NCBI RefSeq assembly: GCF_000282615.1
Contig: NZ_AKIY01000014.1
Span: 1 to 60,834 of the forward strand
Direction of reading: 5' to 3'
From: Bradyrhizobium sp. YR681
Lineage (GTDB): Bacteria > Pseudomonadota > Alphaproteobacteria > Rhizobiales > Xanthobacteraceae
DNA: 60,834 nucleotides
A program made the translations under genes and the position numbers. The notes beneath the pieces are model-generated. The model was not told where the DNA came from. It ran no database searches and saw only the letters and a list, made by a program, of their open reading frames with translations. This document shows, in pieces, positions 8,371 to 16,208 of the stretch. Each line of letters starts with the position of its first letter. Position 1 is the first letter of the stretch.

Positions 8371-9246
8371 GTGAGCATGGAAATCATCCTGGTCCAGACC
8401 ATCGTGAACGGCCTCATGGTCGGCATGATCTATGTGCTGATGGCCATCGGCTTCACCATGGTGTTCGGCATCATGCGCATCGTGAATTTTGCGCATGGTG
8501 AGTTCTACATGGCCGGCGCGTTCCTGTTCGCGATCCTCTACGGCAGCAACAATCTGCCGTTCTTCATCAGCGTCCTGCTGGCCGTAGGCGCCACGGCCCT
8601 GCTGGGACTGCTGATGGAGCGGATCGTCTTCCGCAAGTTTCGCGGCAACGAGCTGAACGGGATGATCGCCTCGGTCGGCGTCGCTCTCATCCTTCAGAAC
8701 AGCGCGCTTCTGCTGTGGGGATCGTCGGCACGCACCGTGCCGCCCGTCATATCAGGGGTGCTGTCCGTCGGCGGGATCGTATTCCCCTGGTCGCGGCTGG
8801 TCGTCATCATCGGCGCGATCGTCGCCGTCGTGTCGCTCAATCTGCTGATCGGCCATACCCGTATTGGCCGAGCCATGCGCGCTGTGGCCCAGGACGCCGA
8901 GATCGCGCAGGTCCAGGGCATTCGCGTCGACGTCATCTTTCCGGTCGCGTTCGTGCTCGGCGTGAGCCTTGCGGCCTTCGCCGGCGTCCTCATGGCCCCG
9001 GTGCTGTCGGTCTCGCCCTTCATCGGCCTTGCGCCGACGCTGAAAGCCTTCGTGATCGTCGTCATCGGCGGTCTCGGCAGCGTTCCCGGCGCCGTGGCCG
9101 GGGGATTGCTCATTGGCCTGATCGAGAGTTTCGCCGGTACGTTCGTGAGCGCTTCGCTGTCCGAGATCCTTCAATTCCTTGTCGTGATCGCCGTCGTGCT
9201 GCTGCGCCCGCAGGGTCTGCTGGGCCGAAAGGAGCGTGAAGCGTGA
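8371..9246 (+). CDS. LivH-type ABC permease
   Basis: 291-residue inner-membrane permease of the branched-chain amino acid importer family. Several hydrophobic spans are visible, and the LivH hallmark GIMRIVNFAHGEFYMAGAF lies near residues 33-51. The C-terminal GGLGSVPGAVAGGLLIGLIE segment is the cytoplasmic coupling region. GTG at 8371 is followed two codons later by an ATG, which could also serve as the start. The stop overlaps the next start as GTGA at 9243-9246. Confidence 0.94.
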   Translation: MSMEIILVQTIVNGLMVGMIYVLMAIGFTMVFGIMRIVNFAHGEFYMAGAFLFAILYGSNNLPFFISVLLAVGATALLGLLMERIVFRKFRGNELNGMIASVGVALILQNSALLLWGSSARTVPPVISGVLSVGGIVFPWSRLVVIIGAIVAVVSLNLLIGHTRIGRAMRAVAQDAEIAQVQGIRVDVIFPVAFVLGVSLAAFAGVLMAPVLSVSPFIGLAPTLKAFVIVVIGGLGSVPGAVAGGLLIGLIESFAGTFVSASLSEILQFLVVIAVVLLRPQGLLGRKEREA

Positions 9247-10229
9247 TTTCCGTCGCAACCAAGCCGATGCCTTATGTCGGGATCGCAGCGGCCGTCGGTG
9301 TCGCAGCGCTGCTGCCCTGGTTCGCGCCGAACCAGTTCTATGTCCATCTGGCGACAATCGGCTGCATCAACCTCATGCTCGTGCTCGGCCTGGCCATCAT
9401 TGCGCGGGCGGGGCAGCTCTCCATGGGGCACGGTGGTTTTGCGCTGGTCGGCGGATATGTCTCGGCGCTGTTGTCGATGAAGGGCTGGCCGCCGCTGCTG
9501 ACCCTGTTCATCGCAGGGCTGGTCGCAGCCGTCATCGCTGCCGGCCTTGGCTGGATCATCCTGCGTCTGCGCGGCGTGTATTTCGTGCTGGTGGCCTTTG
9601 CGTTCAGCCAGATCGCGGTGCTGCTGGCGCTGGACATGAGCTCCGTCACGGGCGGTGCGAACGGGCTCGTCGGCGTGCCTCCGATCTCGATCTTCGGCTA
9701 CGTCCTTCGCGCCAAGCCGCAATTCTATCCCTTCGCGCTGGTCTGCGCGCTGACGACGCTGCTCCTGACCTGGCTGCTCTATCGGTCGCCTCTGGGCACG
9801 ATGATGGCGGCGACCGCCGAGAACCAGCGTCTCACCGAATCGAGCGGCATCGATACGCATCGGGTCCAGGTGATCGCCTTTACGATCGGCTCCGGCATCG
9901 CGGGCTTCGCCGGTGCGCTGTCCACGCACTATCTCCGCTTCATTTCGCCGGACTCTTATACGTTCTGGGAGTCGGTCTCCTACCTGACCATGCTGGTCGT
10001 CGGCGGCCGGGACGGGGTGCTGGGACCGGTCGTCGGCGTTCTCGTGCTGACGCCGTTGCCGGAGCTGCTGCGCTCCACCGAAGGGCTGCAGCACATCATC
10101 TACGGGGCCGTGCTCGTGCTCTGCCTGATGTTCGTTCCGAACGGTCTGGCGAGCCTCGTGCAGACCTGGCGCTCGCGCCAACGGGTTGCGAGGACGAGCG
10201 CGGCGCTGGTGGCCGAGGAAGTGCCATGA
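9243..10229 (+). CDS. LivM-type ABC permease
   Basis: 328-residue second permease subunit. Multiple membrane spans are visible; RAGQLSMGHGGFALVGGY (about 56-73) and GGRDGVLGPVVGV near the C terminus are the LivM signatures. It starts with GTG overlapping the LivH stop (GTGA) and ends overlapping the LivG start (ATGA), so these subunits are translationally coupled. Confidence 0.94.
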   Translation: MISVATKPMPYVGIAAAVGVAALLPWFAPNQFYVHLATIGCINLMLVLGLAIIARAGQLSMGHGGFALVGGYVSALLSMKGWPPLLTLFIAGLVAAVIAAGLGWIILRLRGVYFVLVAFAFSQIAVLLALDMSSVTGGANGLVGVPPISIFGYVLRAKPQFYPFALVCALTTLLLTWLLYRSPLGTMMAATAENQRLTESSGIDTHRVQVIAFTIGSGIAGFAGALSTHYLRFISPDSYTFWESVSYLTMLVVGGRDGVLGPVVGVLVLTPLPELLRSTEGLQHIIYGAVLVLCLMFVPNGLASLVQTWRSRQRVARTSAALVAEEVP

Positions 10230-10987
10230 GCATGCTCGAAGTCGAGAGCCTGAAGCGTTCCTTCGGCGGGCTCGTCGCCGTCCGGAACGTGTCCTTCGCG
10301 GTCAACGAGGGCGACTTTCTCGGCCTTATCGGTCCGAACGGTGCAGGCAAGACCACGCTGTTCAATGTGATCTCCGGCGTTCTGAGGCCGTCGGCGGGGA
10401 CGGTTCGGTTTCTCGACCGCGATATCTCCGGTCAGCCGGCCAACCGAACGGTGCGTCAGGGGCTGTCGCGGACCTTCCAGGCCGCAACGATCTATCCGGA
10501 GGCGACGGTCATCGAAAACGTCGCGCGCGGCACCTTGGCGTCGGGGCTGACTGGCCTGTGCGGCGGCTTCTTCTCGAACGGATGGCGCCTTGCGGTCGAA
10601 GAGAAAGCACTTCATGTGCTCGACCTGTTCGGATTGACGCGTCGCGCAGGCCTGAAGGCTCGCGAGTTATCCTATGGCGAGCAACGACGCCTTGGCGTTG
10701 CCATCGCGCTCGCCAGCGAACCCAGGCTCTTGATGCTCGATGAACCGGTCGCCGGGCTCAATCCCGAGGAGGCCGCTGAGCTCGCCTCGGTCCTGCGGCG
10801 AGTGAAGGCGGAGCGCGGCGTCACCATGATCATGGTCGAGCATCACATGCGCACCGTCATGGGCCTCTGCAATCGCGTCGTGGTGCTGGACCACGGCACG
10901 CTGATCGCGCAGGGAACGCCCGCCGAGATCGTGTCCAACCCGATCGTGATCGAGGCGTATCTCGGCAAGGAAACGGTCCATGCTTGA
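10226..10987 (+). CDS. LivG-type ABC ATPase
   Basis: 253-residue ATPase. Walker [10 protein letters not shown] is at residues 36-44, the signature is LSYGEQRR, Walker B is [11 protein letters not shown], and the switch histidine lies in MVEHHM. The long Q-loop insertion typical of LivG is present. The open frame extends upstream, but the ATG at 10226 overlaps the LivM stop and begins directly with the conserved [14 protein letters not shown], so it is the start. Confidence 0.94.
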   Translation: MSMLEVESLKRSFGGLVAVRNVSFAVNEGDFLGLIGPNGAGKTTLFNVISGVLRPSAGTVRFLDRDISGQPANRTVRQGLSRTFQAATIYPEATVIENVARGTLASGLTGLCGGFFSNGWRLAVEEKALHVLDLFGLTRRAGLKARELSYGEQRRLGVAIALASEPRLLMLDEPVAGLNPEEAAELASVLRRVKAERGVTMIMVEHHMRTVMGLCNRVVVLDHGTLIAQGTPAEIVSNPIVIEAYLGKETVHA

Positions 10988-11687
10988 CGTTCGCGGGATC
11001 AACGTCGCCTACGGTCCTCTGACCGCGGTTCGCAATTTGAGCCTGTCCGTGGCTGATGGGGCCATCGTCTCTCTTATTGGTTCAAACGGCGCCGGCAAGA
11101 CCACCACGATGAAGGCCATCATTGGTCTCAAGCCGGTGAGCGGCGGCGAGATCTACTTTGACGGCGAGCGCATCGACGGCAGATCGGCGCCGCAGCGCGT
11201 CGGACGCGGGATCGCGTTGTCGCCCGAGGGACGGCGGGTTTTTCCGGAGATGAGCGTGCTCGACAATCTCTTGGTGGGTGGATATTCGCAGCGCGACAAG
11301 GCGCACCAGAAAAAGACGCTGGACCAGATCTACGGCTATTTCCCCCGCCTTGTGGAGCGCAGGAGCCAGATGGCTGGCTCGTTGTCGGGCGGCGAGCAGC
11401 AGATGGTGGCGATCGGCCGCGCGCTGATGGCCAGGCCGCGCCTGTTGCTGCTGGACGAACCCTCGCTCGGGCTGGCTCCAATCATCGTCGACGAGATCGC
11501 GCGCATCATCGTCGAGATCAACCGCGACATCGGCATGTCGATCATCCTGGTCGAGCAGAATGCGAAGCTTGCGCTGAACCTATGCAACGAAGCCATTGTG
11601 TTGGAAACTGGCGCGGTCGCCTTGAGCGGGAAGGGCAAGGACCTTCTGGCCAGTGACTATGTGCGGCGCGCCTATCTCGGCATCTAA
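10980..11687 (+). CDS. LivF-type ABC ATPase
   Basis: 235-residue second ATPase of the importer. Walker [10 protein letters not shown] is at 34-42, the signature is LSGGEQQM, Walker B is [11 protein letters not shown], and the H-loop region reads VEQNAKLAL, the usual LivF form. Its ATG overlaps the end of LivG by 8 bp. With the preceding four genes it makes a full HAAT importer. Confidence 0.95.
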   Translation: MLDVRGINVAYGPLTAVRNLSLSVADGAIVSLIGSNGAGKTTTMKAIIGLKPVSGGEIYFDGERIDGRSAPQRVGRGIALSPEGRRVFPEMSVLDNLLVGGYSQRDKAHQKKTLDQIYGYFPRLVERRSQMAGSLSGGEQQMVAIGRALMARPRLLLLDEPSLGLAPIIVDEIARIIVEINRDIGMSIILVEQNAKLALNLCNEAIVLETGAVALSGKGKDLLASDYVRRAYLGI

Positions 11688-11722
11688 ATATTCCTCTGTC
11701 TGGAAATTCCGGAGTTTTTGAC

Positions 11723-12616
11723 ATGACTGGCTCTTCTACCTTCGGCTTCATCGGTTTGGGCGTCATGGGTGAGCCGATGTGCCGGCACCTCGTGCAGAAG
11801 ACGGGGAGCAAGGTTCTGGTTCACGATCTCAATGCCGAGCCCGTGGCGCGGCTGGTCCAGGCCGGTGCGGTCGATGCCGGCTCTGTCGCGGCGGTGGCCA
11901 AGGCCGACATCGTTTTCATTTCGATGCCGAGCGGTGCGCATTTGAAGAAAATCTGCGAAATGCCGGGCGGGCTTCTTGAGCTCGCCCGTGCTGGTCAAAC
12001 CATCGTCGATCTCTCCACGAGCCCGCTGAAGTTGACTCGCGAGCTCGCCGCCGCCTTCGCCGCGAAGGGCTCCGATTATGCCGATGCGCCGGTCGCACGG
12101 ACGCGAGCAGCGGCCGAGGCGGGGACGCTTGCGATCTCGGTCGGGGCAACGAAGGACGTGTTTGCCCGTATAGAGCCGCTGCTGCGCTGCTTTGCCTCCG
12201 AGGTCACCCATTGTGGCGATGTCGGATCGGGCCAGGTCGTGAAGATCCTGAACAACATGGTCGTGGTCGGGACCGTGACGGCGCTATGCGAAGCTGCCGC
12301 CATTGCAGAATCGGCGGGTGTCTCGACGCAGACACTGTTTGACGCCCTATCCAAGGGCTCTGCCGACAGCTTTGCGTTGCGCAATCATGGTTACAAGGCG
12401 GTCGCCGCCCGGGAGTTTCCTGAACGGGTGTTCTCGACCGATTACATGCACAAGGACATTTCCTATGCGCTCGACATGGCGAGGGATGCCGGGATCGAGG
12501 CAAGGGAGGCCGCACTTGGCGCCAGTCTCCTGACCGAGGCCTCCCAAGCCGGCTTTGGGGCGAATTACTGGCCGGTCATCGTGAAGGTCATCGAGGGCTC
12601 TTCCAAGAAGTCCTGA
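11723..12616 (+). CDS. Beta-hydroxyacid dehydrogenase (3-hydroxyisobutyrate dehydrogenase family)
   Basis: 297-residue NAD(P)-dependent dehydrogenase, cytoplasmic. The N-terminal GFIGLGVMGEPM (8-19) is the Rossmann nucleotide site. Lys174 in GSGQVVKILNNM matches the catalytic lysine. The substrate loop normally written DAPVSGG reads DAPVARTRAA (121-130), so the usual carboxylate-binding SGG is missing and the substrate probably differs from 3-hydroxyisobutyrate or tartronate semialdehyde. A GGAG site precedes the ATG; it is 35 bp from livF. Confidence 0.9.
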   Translation: MTGSSTFGFIGLGVMGEPMCRHLVQKTGSKVLVHDLNAEPVARLVQAGAVDAGSVAAVAKADIVFISMPSGAHLKKICEMPGGLLELARAGQTIVDLSTSPLKLTRELAAAFAAKGSDYADAPVARTRAAAEAGTLAISVGATKDVFARIEPLLRCFASEVTHCGDVGSGQVVKILNNMVVVGTVTALCEAAAIAESAGVSTQTLFDALSKGSADSFALRNHGYKAVAAREFPERVFSTDYMHKDISYALDMARDAGIEAREAALGASLLTEASQAGFGANYWPVIVKVIEGSSKKS

Positions 12617-12625
12617 TCGATGCGT

Positions 12626-12650
12626 GAGGGGCGGCCGGGCGCCGCCTCTC
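12626..12650 (+). promoter_or_regulatory. Intercistronic hairpin
   Basis: GAGGGGCGGC and GCCGCCTCTC form a near-perfect 10-bp stem (one G-T pair) with a 5-nt loop in the gap between the dehydrogenase and the Bug protein genes. No T-run; attenuator or mRNA-stabilising role is only inferred. Confidence 0.35.
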
Positions 12651-12686
12651 GGATTCAGAAAATAGCGAAAATCATGGGAGGGTTTT

Positions 12687-13643
12687 GTGCGGGTGGTTTT
12701 GCTGACGATTGCCCTGCTGCTTTCGCAGTTGAACGGGGCAGGGGCGGAAAATTATCCCTCCCAACGCATTACGGTGATCGCGCCGTTTGCGCCGGGCAGC
12801 GGGACCGACGGCGTTGCGCGCATCGTATTTCAGCGGCTGTCGGAATTGCTGAAAACGACGATCATCATCGATAATCGCGTCGGCGCGAACGGTGCGCTGG
12901 GTGCCACGGCTGCGGCTCGATCCGCGCCCGACGGATATACGTTGCTGGTCGGCGGAACATCGACGCACGCCGCCAATCCCAGCCTGCTGAAATCGATCCA
13001 ATACGATCCCGTCGCCGATTTCGCTCCGATTTCTCAGTTCGGCCTCTTTCCGTACTTTTTGATCGTGGACCCCGGACTGCCCGTCAAGAACGTCGCCGAT
13101 CTCGTGGCGCTGGCGAAGAGCAAGCCCGGCACGTTGACGTTCGGCTATGCCAATGCGCTTGGCCAGCTGTCCGGCGAGGCGTTCAAGCGGCGGGCGGGCA
13201 TCGATATTGCCGCCGTGCCCTATCGAAACAGCCCGCAGGTCGTGACCGACATCATCGCCCAGCGCGTCTCCATGACGTTCATGGACATGGCGCCCGCGGT
13301 CTCCCAGGTCGAGGCCGGCCAGGCCCGCGCACTCGCAACCACAAATCCCGATCGCGCCTCGCGTTTCCCGGACATTCCGACCATGAAGGAGGGAGGTCTC
13401 GCTTTCATCAACATTTCCGCATGGTCGGGCCTTTTTGCTCCGAGGGACACGCCGCCCGAGATCGTCGCCAAGCTCGCCGAAGGGGTGCGTGAGGTGCTCG
13501 CAGAGCCCGAGATACGCAGCCGGCTCGCCGACATCGGCTTCGAGGCGCAATGGATCGGACCGACGGAGTTCGGCAAGCATGTCAAGGACGACATGGAATT
13601 GTGGGCGACGACAACGAGGGAAGCTGGCATCGAGCGCCAGTGA
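12687..13643 (+). CDS. Bug/TctC family periplasmic binding protein
   Basis: 318 residues with a short signal peptide (hydrophobic VVLLTIALLLSQL, cleavage near GAGA). The Bug family pattern is clear: YPSQRITVIAPFAPGSGTDG at the mature start and a DNRVGANGALGA ligand loop. Members bind carboxylates such as citrate, itaconate, adipate or terephthalate. The GTG start follows GGGAGGG by 4 bp. No TctA/TctB membrane subunits are in the window, so the protein is an orphan here and may work with a transporter elsewhere or act in sensing. Confidence 0.9.
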   Translation: MRVVLLTIALLLSQLNGAGAENYPSQRITVIAPFAPGSGTDGVARIVFQRLSELLKTTIIIDNRVGANGALGATAAARSAPDGYTLLVGGTSTHAANPSLLKSIQYDPVADFAPISQFGLFPYFLIVDPGLPVKNVADLVALAKSKPGTLTFGYANALGQLSGEAFKRRAGIDIAAVPYRNSPQVVTDIIAQRVSMTFMDMAPAVSQVEAGQARALATTNPDRASRFPDIPTMKEGGLAFINISAWSGLFAPRDTPPEIVAKLAEGVREVLAEPEIRSRLADIGFEAQWIGPTEFGKHVKDDMELWATTTREAGIERQ

Positions 13644-13651
13644 ATGATGAC

Positions 13652-14455
13652 ATGTCCGAGTATGAAATCTACGCGATCCGATACGCCAAGAAGGACGAGC
13701 GTCGGTCATCGGAGAACTTCATCGACAGCAACGATGTGCCGGATATGCCGATGCCGCTGGATTTCTTCGTCTGGGCGCTGGTCGGCCGGGACCGCACCGT
13801 GATCGTCGATACCGGCTTTGACGAGAAGGCCGGTCGGGCCCGCAATTATGCCGTCACGCGACCGGTCGCCGCGGGCCTGAAGCAGATCGATATCGACCCG
13901 GAGAGCGTCAAGGACGTCATCCTGACCCACATGCACTGGGACCATGCCGGCAACCACGATTTGTTTCCCCGGGCCCGCTATCACGTGCAGGAGCGCGAGA
14001 TGCATTTCTGCACCGGCCGGTGCATGTGCGATGCTCAGCAGAACAAGGCCTATAATGCCGAGGACGTCAGTCACATCGTCAGGCGAAACTTCGAAGGGAG
14101 CGTGACCCTTCACGATCCGAATTCCGATTTCGACGACGGCATATCCTTGCACTGGCTGGGCGGCCATACCGCCGGACTTCAGGTCGTGAGGGTGAGGACG
14201 CGGCGAGGTCACGTGGTGCTCGCCTCGGACGCCTCGCACTATTACGCGAACATTCTCCAGCGCCGGCCATTCCCGGTGCTGTTCGACATGAATCAAATGC
14301 TGAACGGGTTCTCGGTCATCCGGAAGCTGGCCGATAGCCCGTCGCACATCATTCCGGGACACGACCGGCAGGTGCTGTCGCTGTTCCCCGCCGCGCGCGA
14401 AGGGCTCGACGGGATCGTGCGGCTGGACGGCGATCCCATCGGGCCCCCCGTCTGA
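13652..14455 (+). CDS. Metallo-beta-lactamase-fold hydrolase, N-acyl homoserine lactonase-like
   Basis: About 267 residues. The two-metal site is complete: HMHWDH (His93, His95, Asp97, His98), His172 in GGHTAGLQ, Asp193 in ASDASHYY and His237 in PGHD. The overall pattern resembles the AttM/BlcC lactonase family, so it may open a lactone intermediate of the pathway or an acyl-homoserine lactone. The frame is also open from a GTG at 13640 that overlaps the preceding stop; either start is possible. Confidence 0.88.
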   Translation: MSEYEIYAIRYAKKDERRSSENFIDSNDVPDMPMPLDFFVWALVGRDRTVIVDTGFDEKAGRARNYAVTRPVAAGLKQIDIDPESVKDVILTHMHWDHAGNHDLFPRARYHVQEREMHFCTGRCMCDAQQNKAYNAEDVSHIVRRNFEGSVTLHDPNSDFDDGISLHWLGGHTAGLQVVRVRTRRGHVVLASDASHYYANILQRRPFPVLFDMNQMLNGFSVIRKLADSPSHIIPGHDRQVLSLFPAAREGLDGIVRLDGDPIGPPV

Positions 14456-14534
14456 GTTCCGACCATCGCCCGAAGTGAATTCGGCGCAGGACGCGCCGGA
14501 TCAGAACACGACAATTCGCCAGTTGCGGAGATAA

Positions 14535-16019
14535 ATGACCATGTCGAAGACGTATGGACTTGCGATCGGCAATGAAACCGTGAGCACATCGAACCAGGAA
14601 TGGTTCCCCGCCATCAACCCCTATAGCCGCGAGGAATGGGCATTGGTGCCGCAGGCGACGCCCTCGCAAGTCGCCGATGCGATCGCCGCTGCCAGGAGGG
14701 CTTATGAATCCGTCTGGAGCAAAACGACCGGGCTCGCACGCGCGACGTTGCTGAACAGGTTGGCCGACCTGCTCGATGCGCGGGCCGAACGCATGGCCAT
14801 CATGGAAAGCACCGATAACGGAAAGATCATCCGGGAGACGCACGGACAGATGCATTTCGCTGCTCGCGCCTATCGGTTCTTCGCGGGCTGTGCCGACAAG
14901 ATTTTTGGCGACACGATTCCGCTGGATCAGCGCGATGTCTTCGACTTCACGCGCCGGGAGCCGATCGGCGTCGCAATTCTCATCACGGCCTGGAATTCGC
15001 CGATGGGCCTGCTCGCCAACAAGCTTGCCCCGGCACTCGCGGCGGGCAATTGCGTCGTCATCAAGCCGTCCGAGCATGCATCCGTGACGACGCTGGAGTT
15101 CGCCGACCTGGTCCGGGAGGCGGGGTTTCCGGCCGGCGTCGTCAATGTCGTAACCGGCGACTACAGGACGGGGCAGGCGCTGCTCTCGAGCGGCCGTATC
15201 GACCGCGTGAGCTTCACGGGAAGCCCGAATGTCGGCCGCCAGATCGCGGCGGAGGCGGGCCGTTCGCTCGTTCCGGTCACTCTGGAGCTGGGAGGAAAAT
15301 CCCCCAACGTCATCTTCGAGGATGCAGACCTCGATAAGGCAACCGTCGGCGCGCTCGCCGGGATTTTCGGCGCAACCGGACAGACCTGCATCGCCGGTTC
15401 GCGGCTTCTGGTCCAGCGTTCGGTCCACGATGAAATCGTGAAACGGCTCGTCGCCCGGGCTCGGAAAATAAGGCTGGGAAATCCCCTGGAGAAGACGACG
15501 GAGATGGGGACGGTGGCGAATGAGCCGCAGTTCGATCGCATCCTCAAATGCATCGGCGACGCTCAAGGCGAGGGTGCAGTTCTCGCTTGCGGTGGAAAGC
15601 CCGCGACGGGCGATGGTCTGGGAAAAGGCCTGTTCATTGAACCAACCATCTTTACCGGTGTGGAGAACGGGATGGCGATTGCCCAGGAAGAAGTGTTCGG
15701 ACCCGTGTTGTCGATCATTCCCTTCGACACGGAGGATGAAGCGATCAGCATCGCCAACGATACGAAGTACGGTCTGGCGTCTGGAGTCTGGACGACGAAT
15801 TTGTCGCGCGCCTTGCGTGTGTCTCGAGCCGTTCACGCCGGAACGGTCTGGGTGAATACCTACCGCGCCTCCAGCGCGATGGCGCCGTTCGGCGGCTTCA
15901 AGGATTCCGGATTCGGCAAGGAGCGCGGCGTGGCGGCATTGGATGAATTTCTGCAGACCAAGAATGTCATGATCGATTTCTCGAACGAAGAGCGCGATCC
16001 GTTTGCTCTCAAGTTGTGA
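14535..16019 (+). CDS. Aldehyde dehydrogenase
   Basis: 494-residue NAD(P)-dependent aldehyde dehydrogenase, full length. Asn154 in TAWNSPMG, Lys177 in VIKPSEHA, the general base Glu251 in LELGGKSPN and catalytic Cys285 in GQTCIAGSR are all present. Two in-frame ATG codons (14535 and 14541) follow a GGAG; either may be used. Last gene of the rightward operon and a paralogue of the truncated enzyme at the left edge. It probably oxidises the aldehyde made by the upstream hydroxyacid dehydrogenase or a cleavage product. Confidence 0.95.
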   Translation: MTMSKTYGLAIGNETVSTSNQEWFPAINPYSREEWALVPQATPSQVADAIAAARRAYESVWSKTTGLARATLLNRLADLLDARAERMAIMESTDNGKIIRETHGQMHFAARAYRFFAGCADKIFGDTIPLDQRDVFDFTRREPIGVAILITAWNSPMGLLANKLAPALAAGNCVVIKPSEHASVTTLEFADLVREAGFPAGVVNVVTGDYRTGQALLSSGRIDRVSFTGSPNVGRQIAAEAGRSLVPVTLELGGKSPNVIFEDADLDKATVGALAGIFGATGQTCIAGSRLLVQRSVHDEIVKRLVARARKIRLGNPLEKTTEMGTVANEPQFDRILKCIGDAQGEGAVLACGGKPATGDGLGKGLFIEPTIFTGVENGMAIAQEEVFGPVLSIIPFDTEDEAISIANDTKYGLASGVWTTNLSRALRVSRAVHAGTVWVNTYRASSAMAPFGGFKDSGFGKERGVAALDEFLQTKNVMIDFSNEERDPFALKL

Positions 16020-16208
16020 GACATGCAGTCCAGCTACGATCGATGGTAATGCTCTTCGACGAATGAATCGCAACATTCGTCTGGCCGTTCGTCTTCCGCG
16101 ACCACATAGACCCGCGCGCGTCCGCCTTTTGAGATTTTCTGGATGCTCTTGGGAAGATATCGGCGGTACGAGGGAATCGCCGCGACGGGATTACCAGGGC
16201 AGGGGTGG

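Noticed and set aside
14349..16076. A 575-codon minus-strand open frame opposite the second aldehyde dehydrogenase
   Set aside because: The plus-strand enzyme has all catalytic residues; the minus frame is an antisense shadow.
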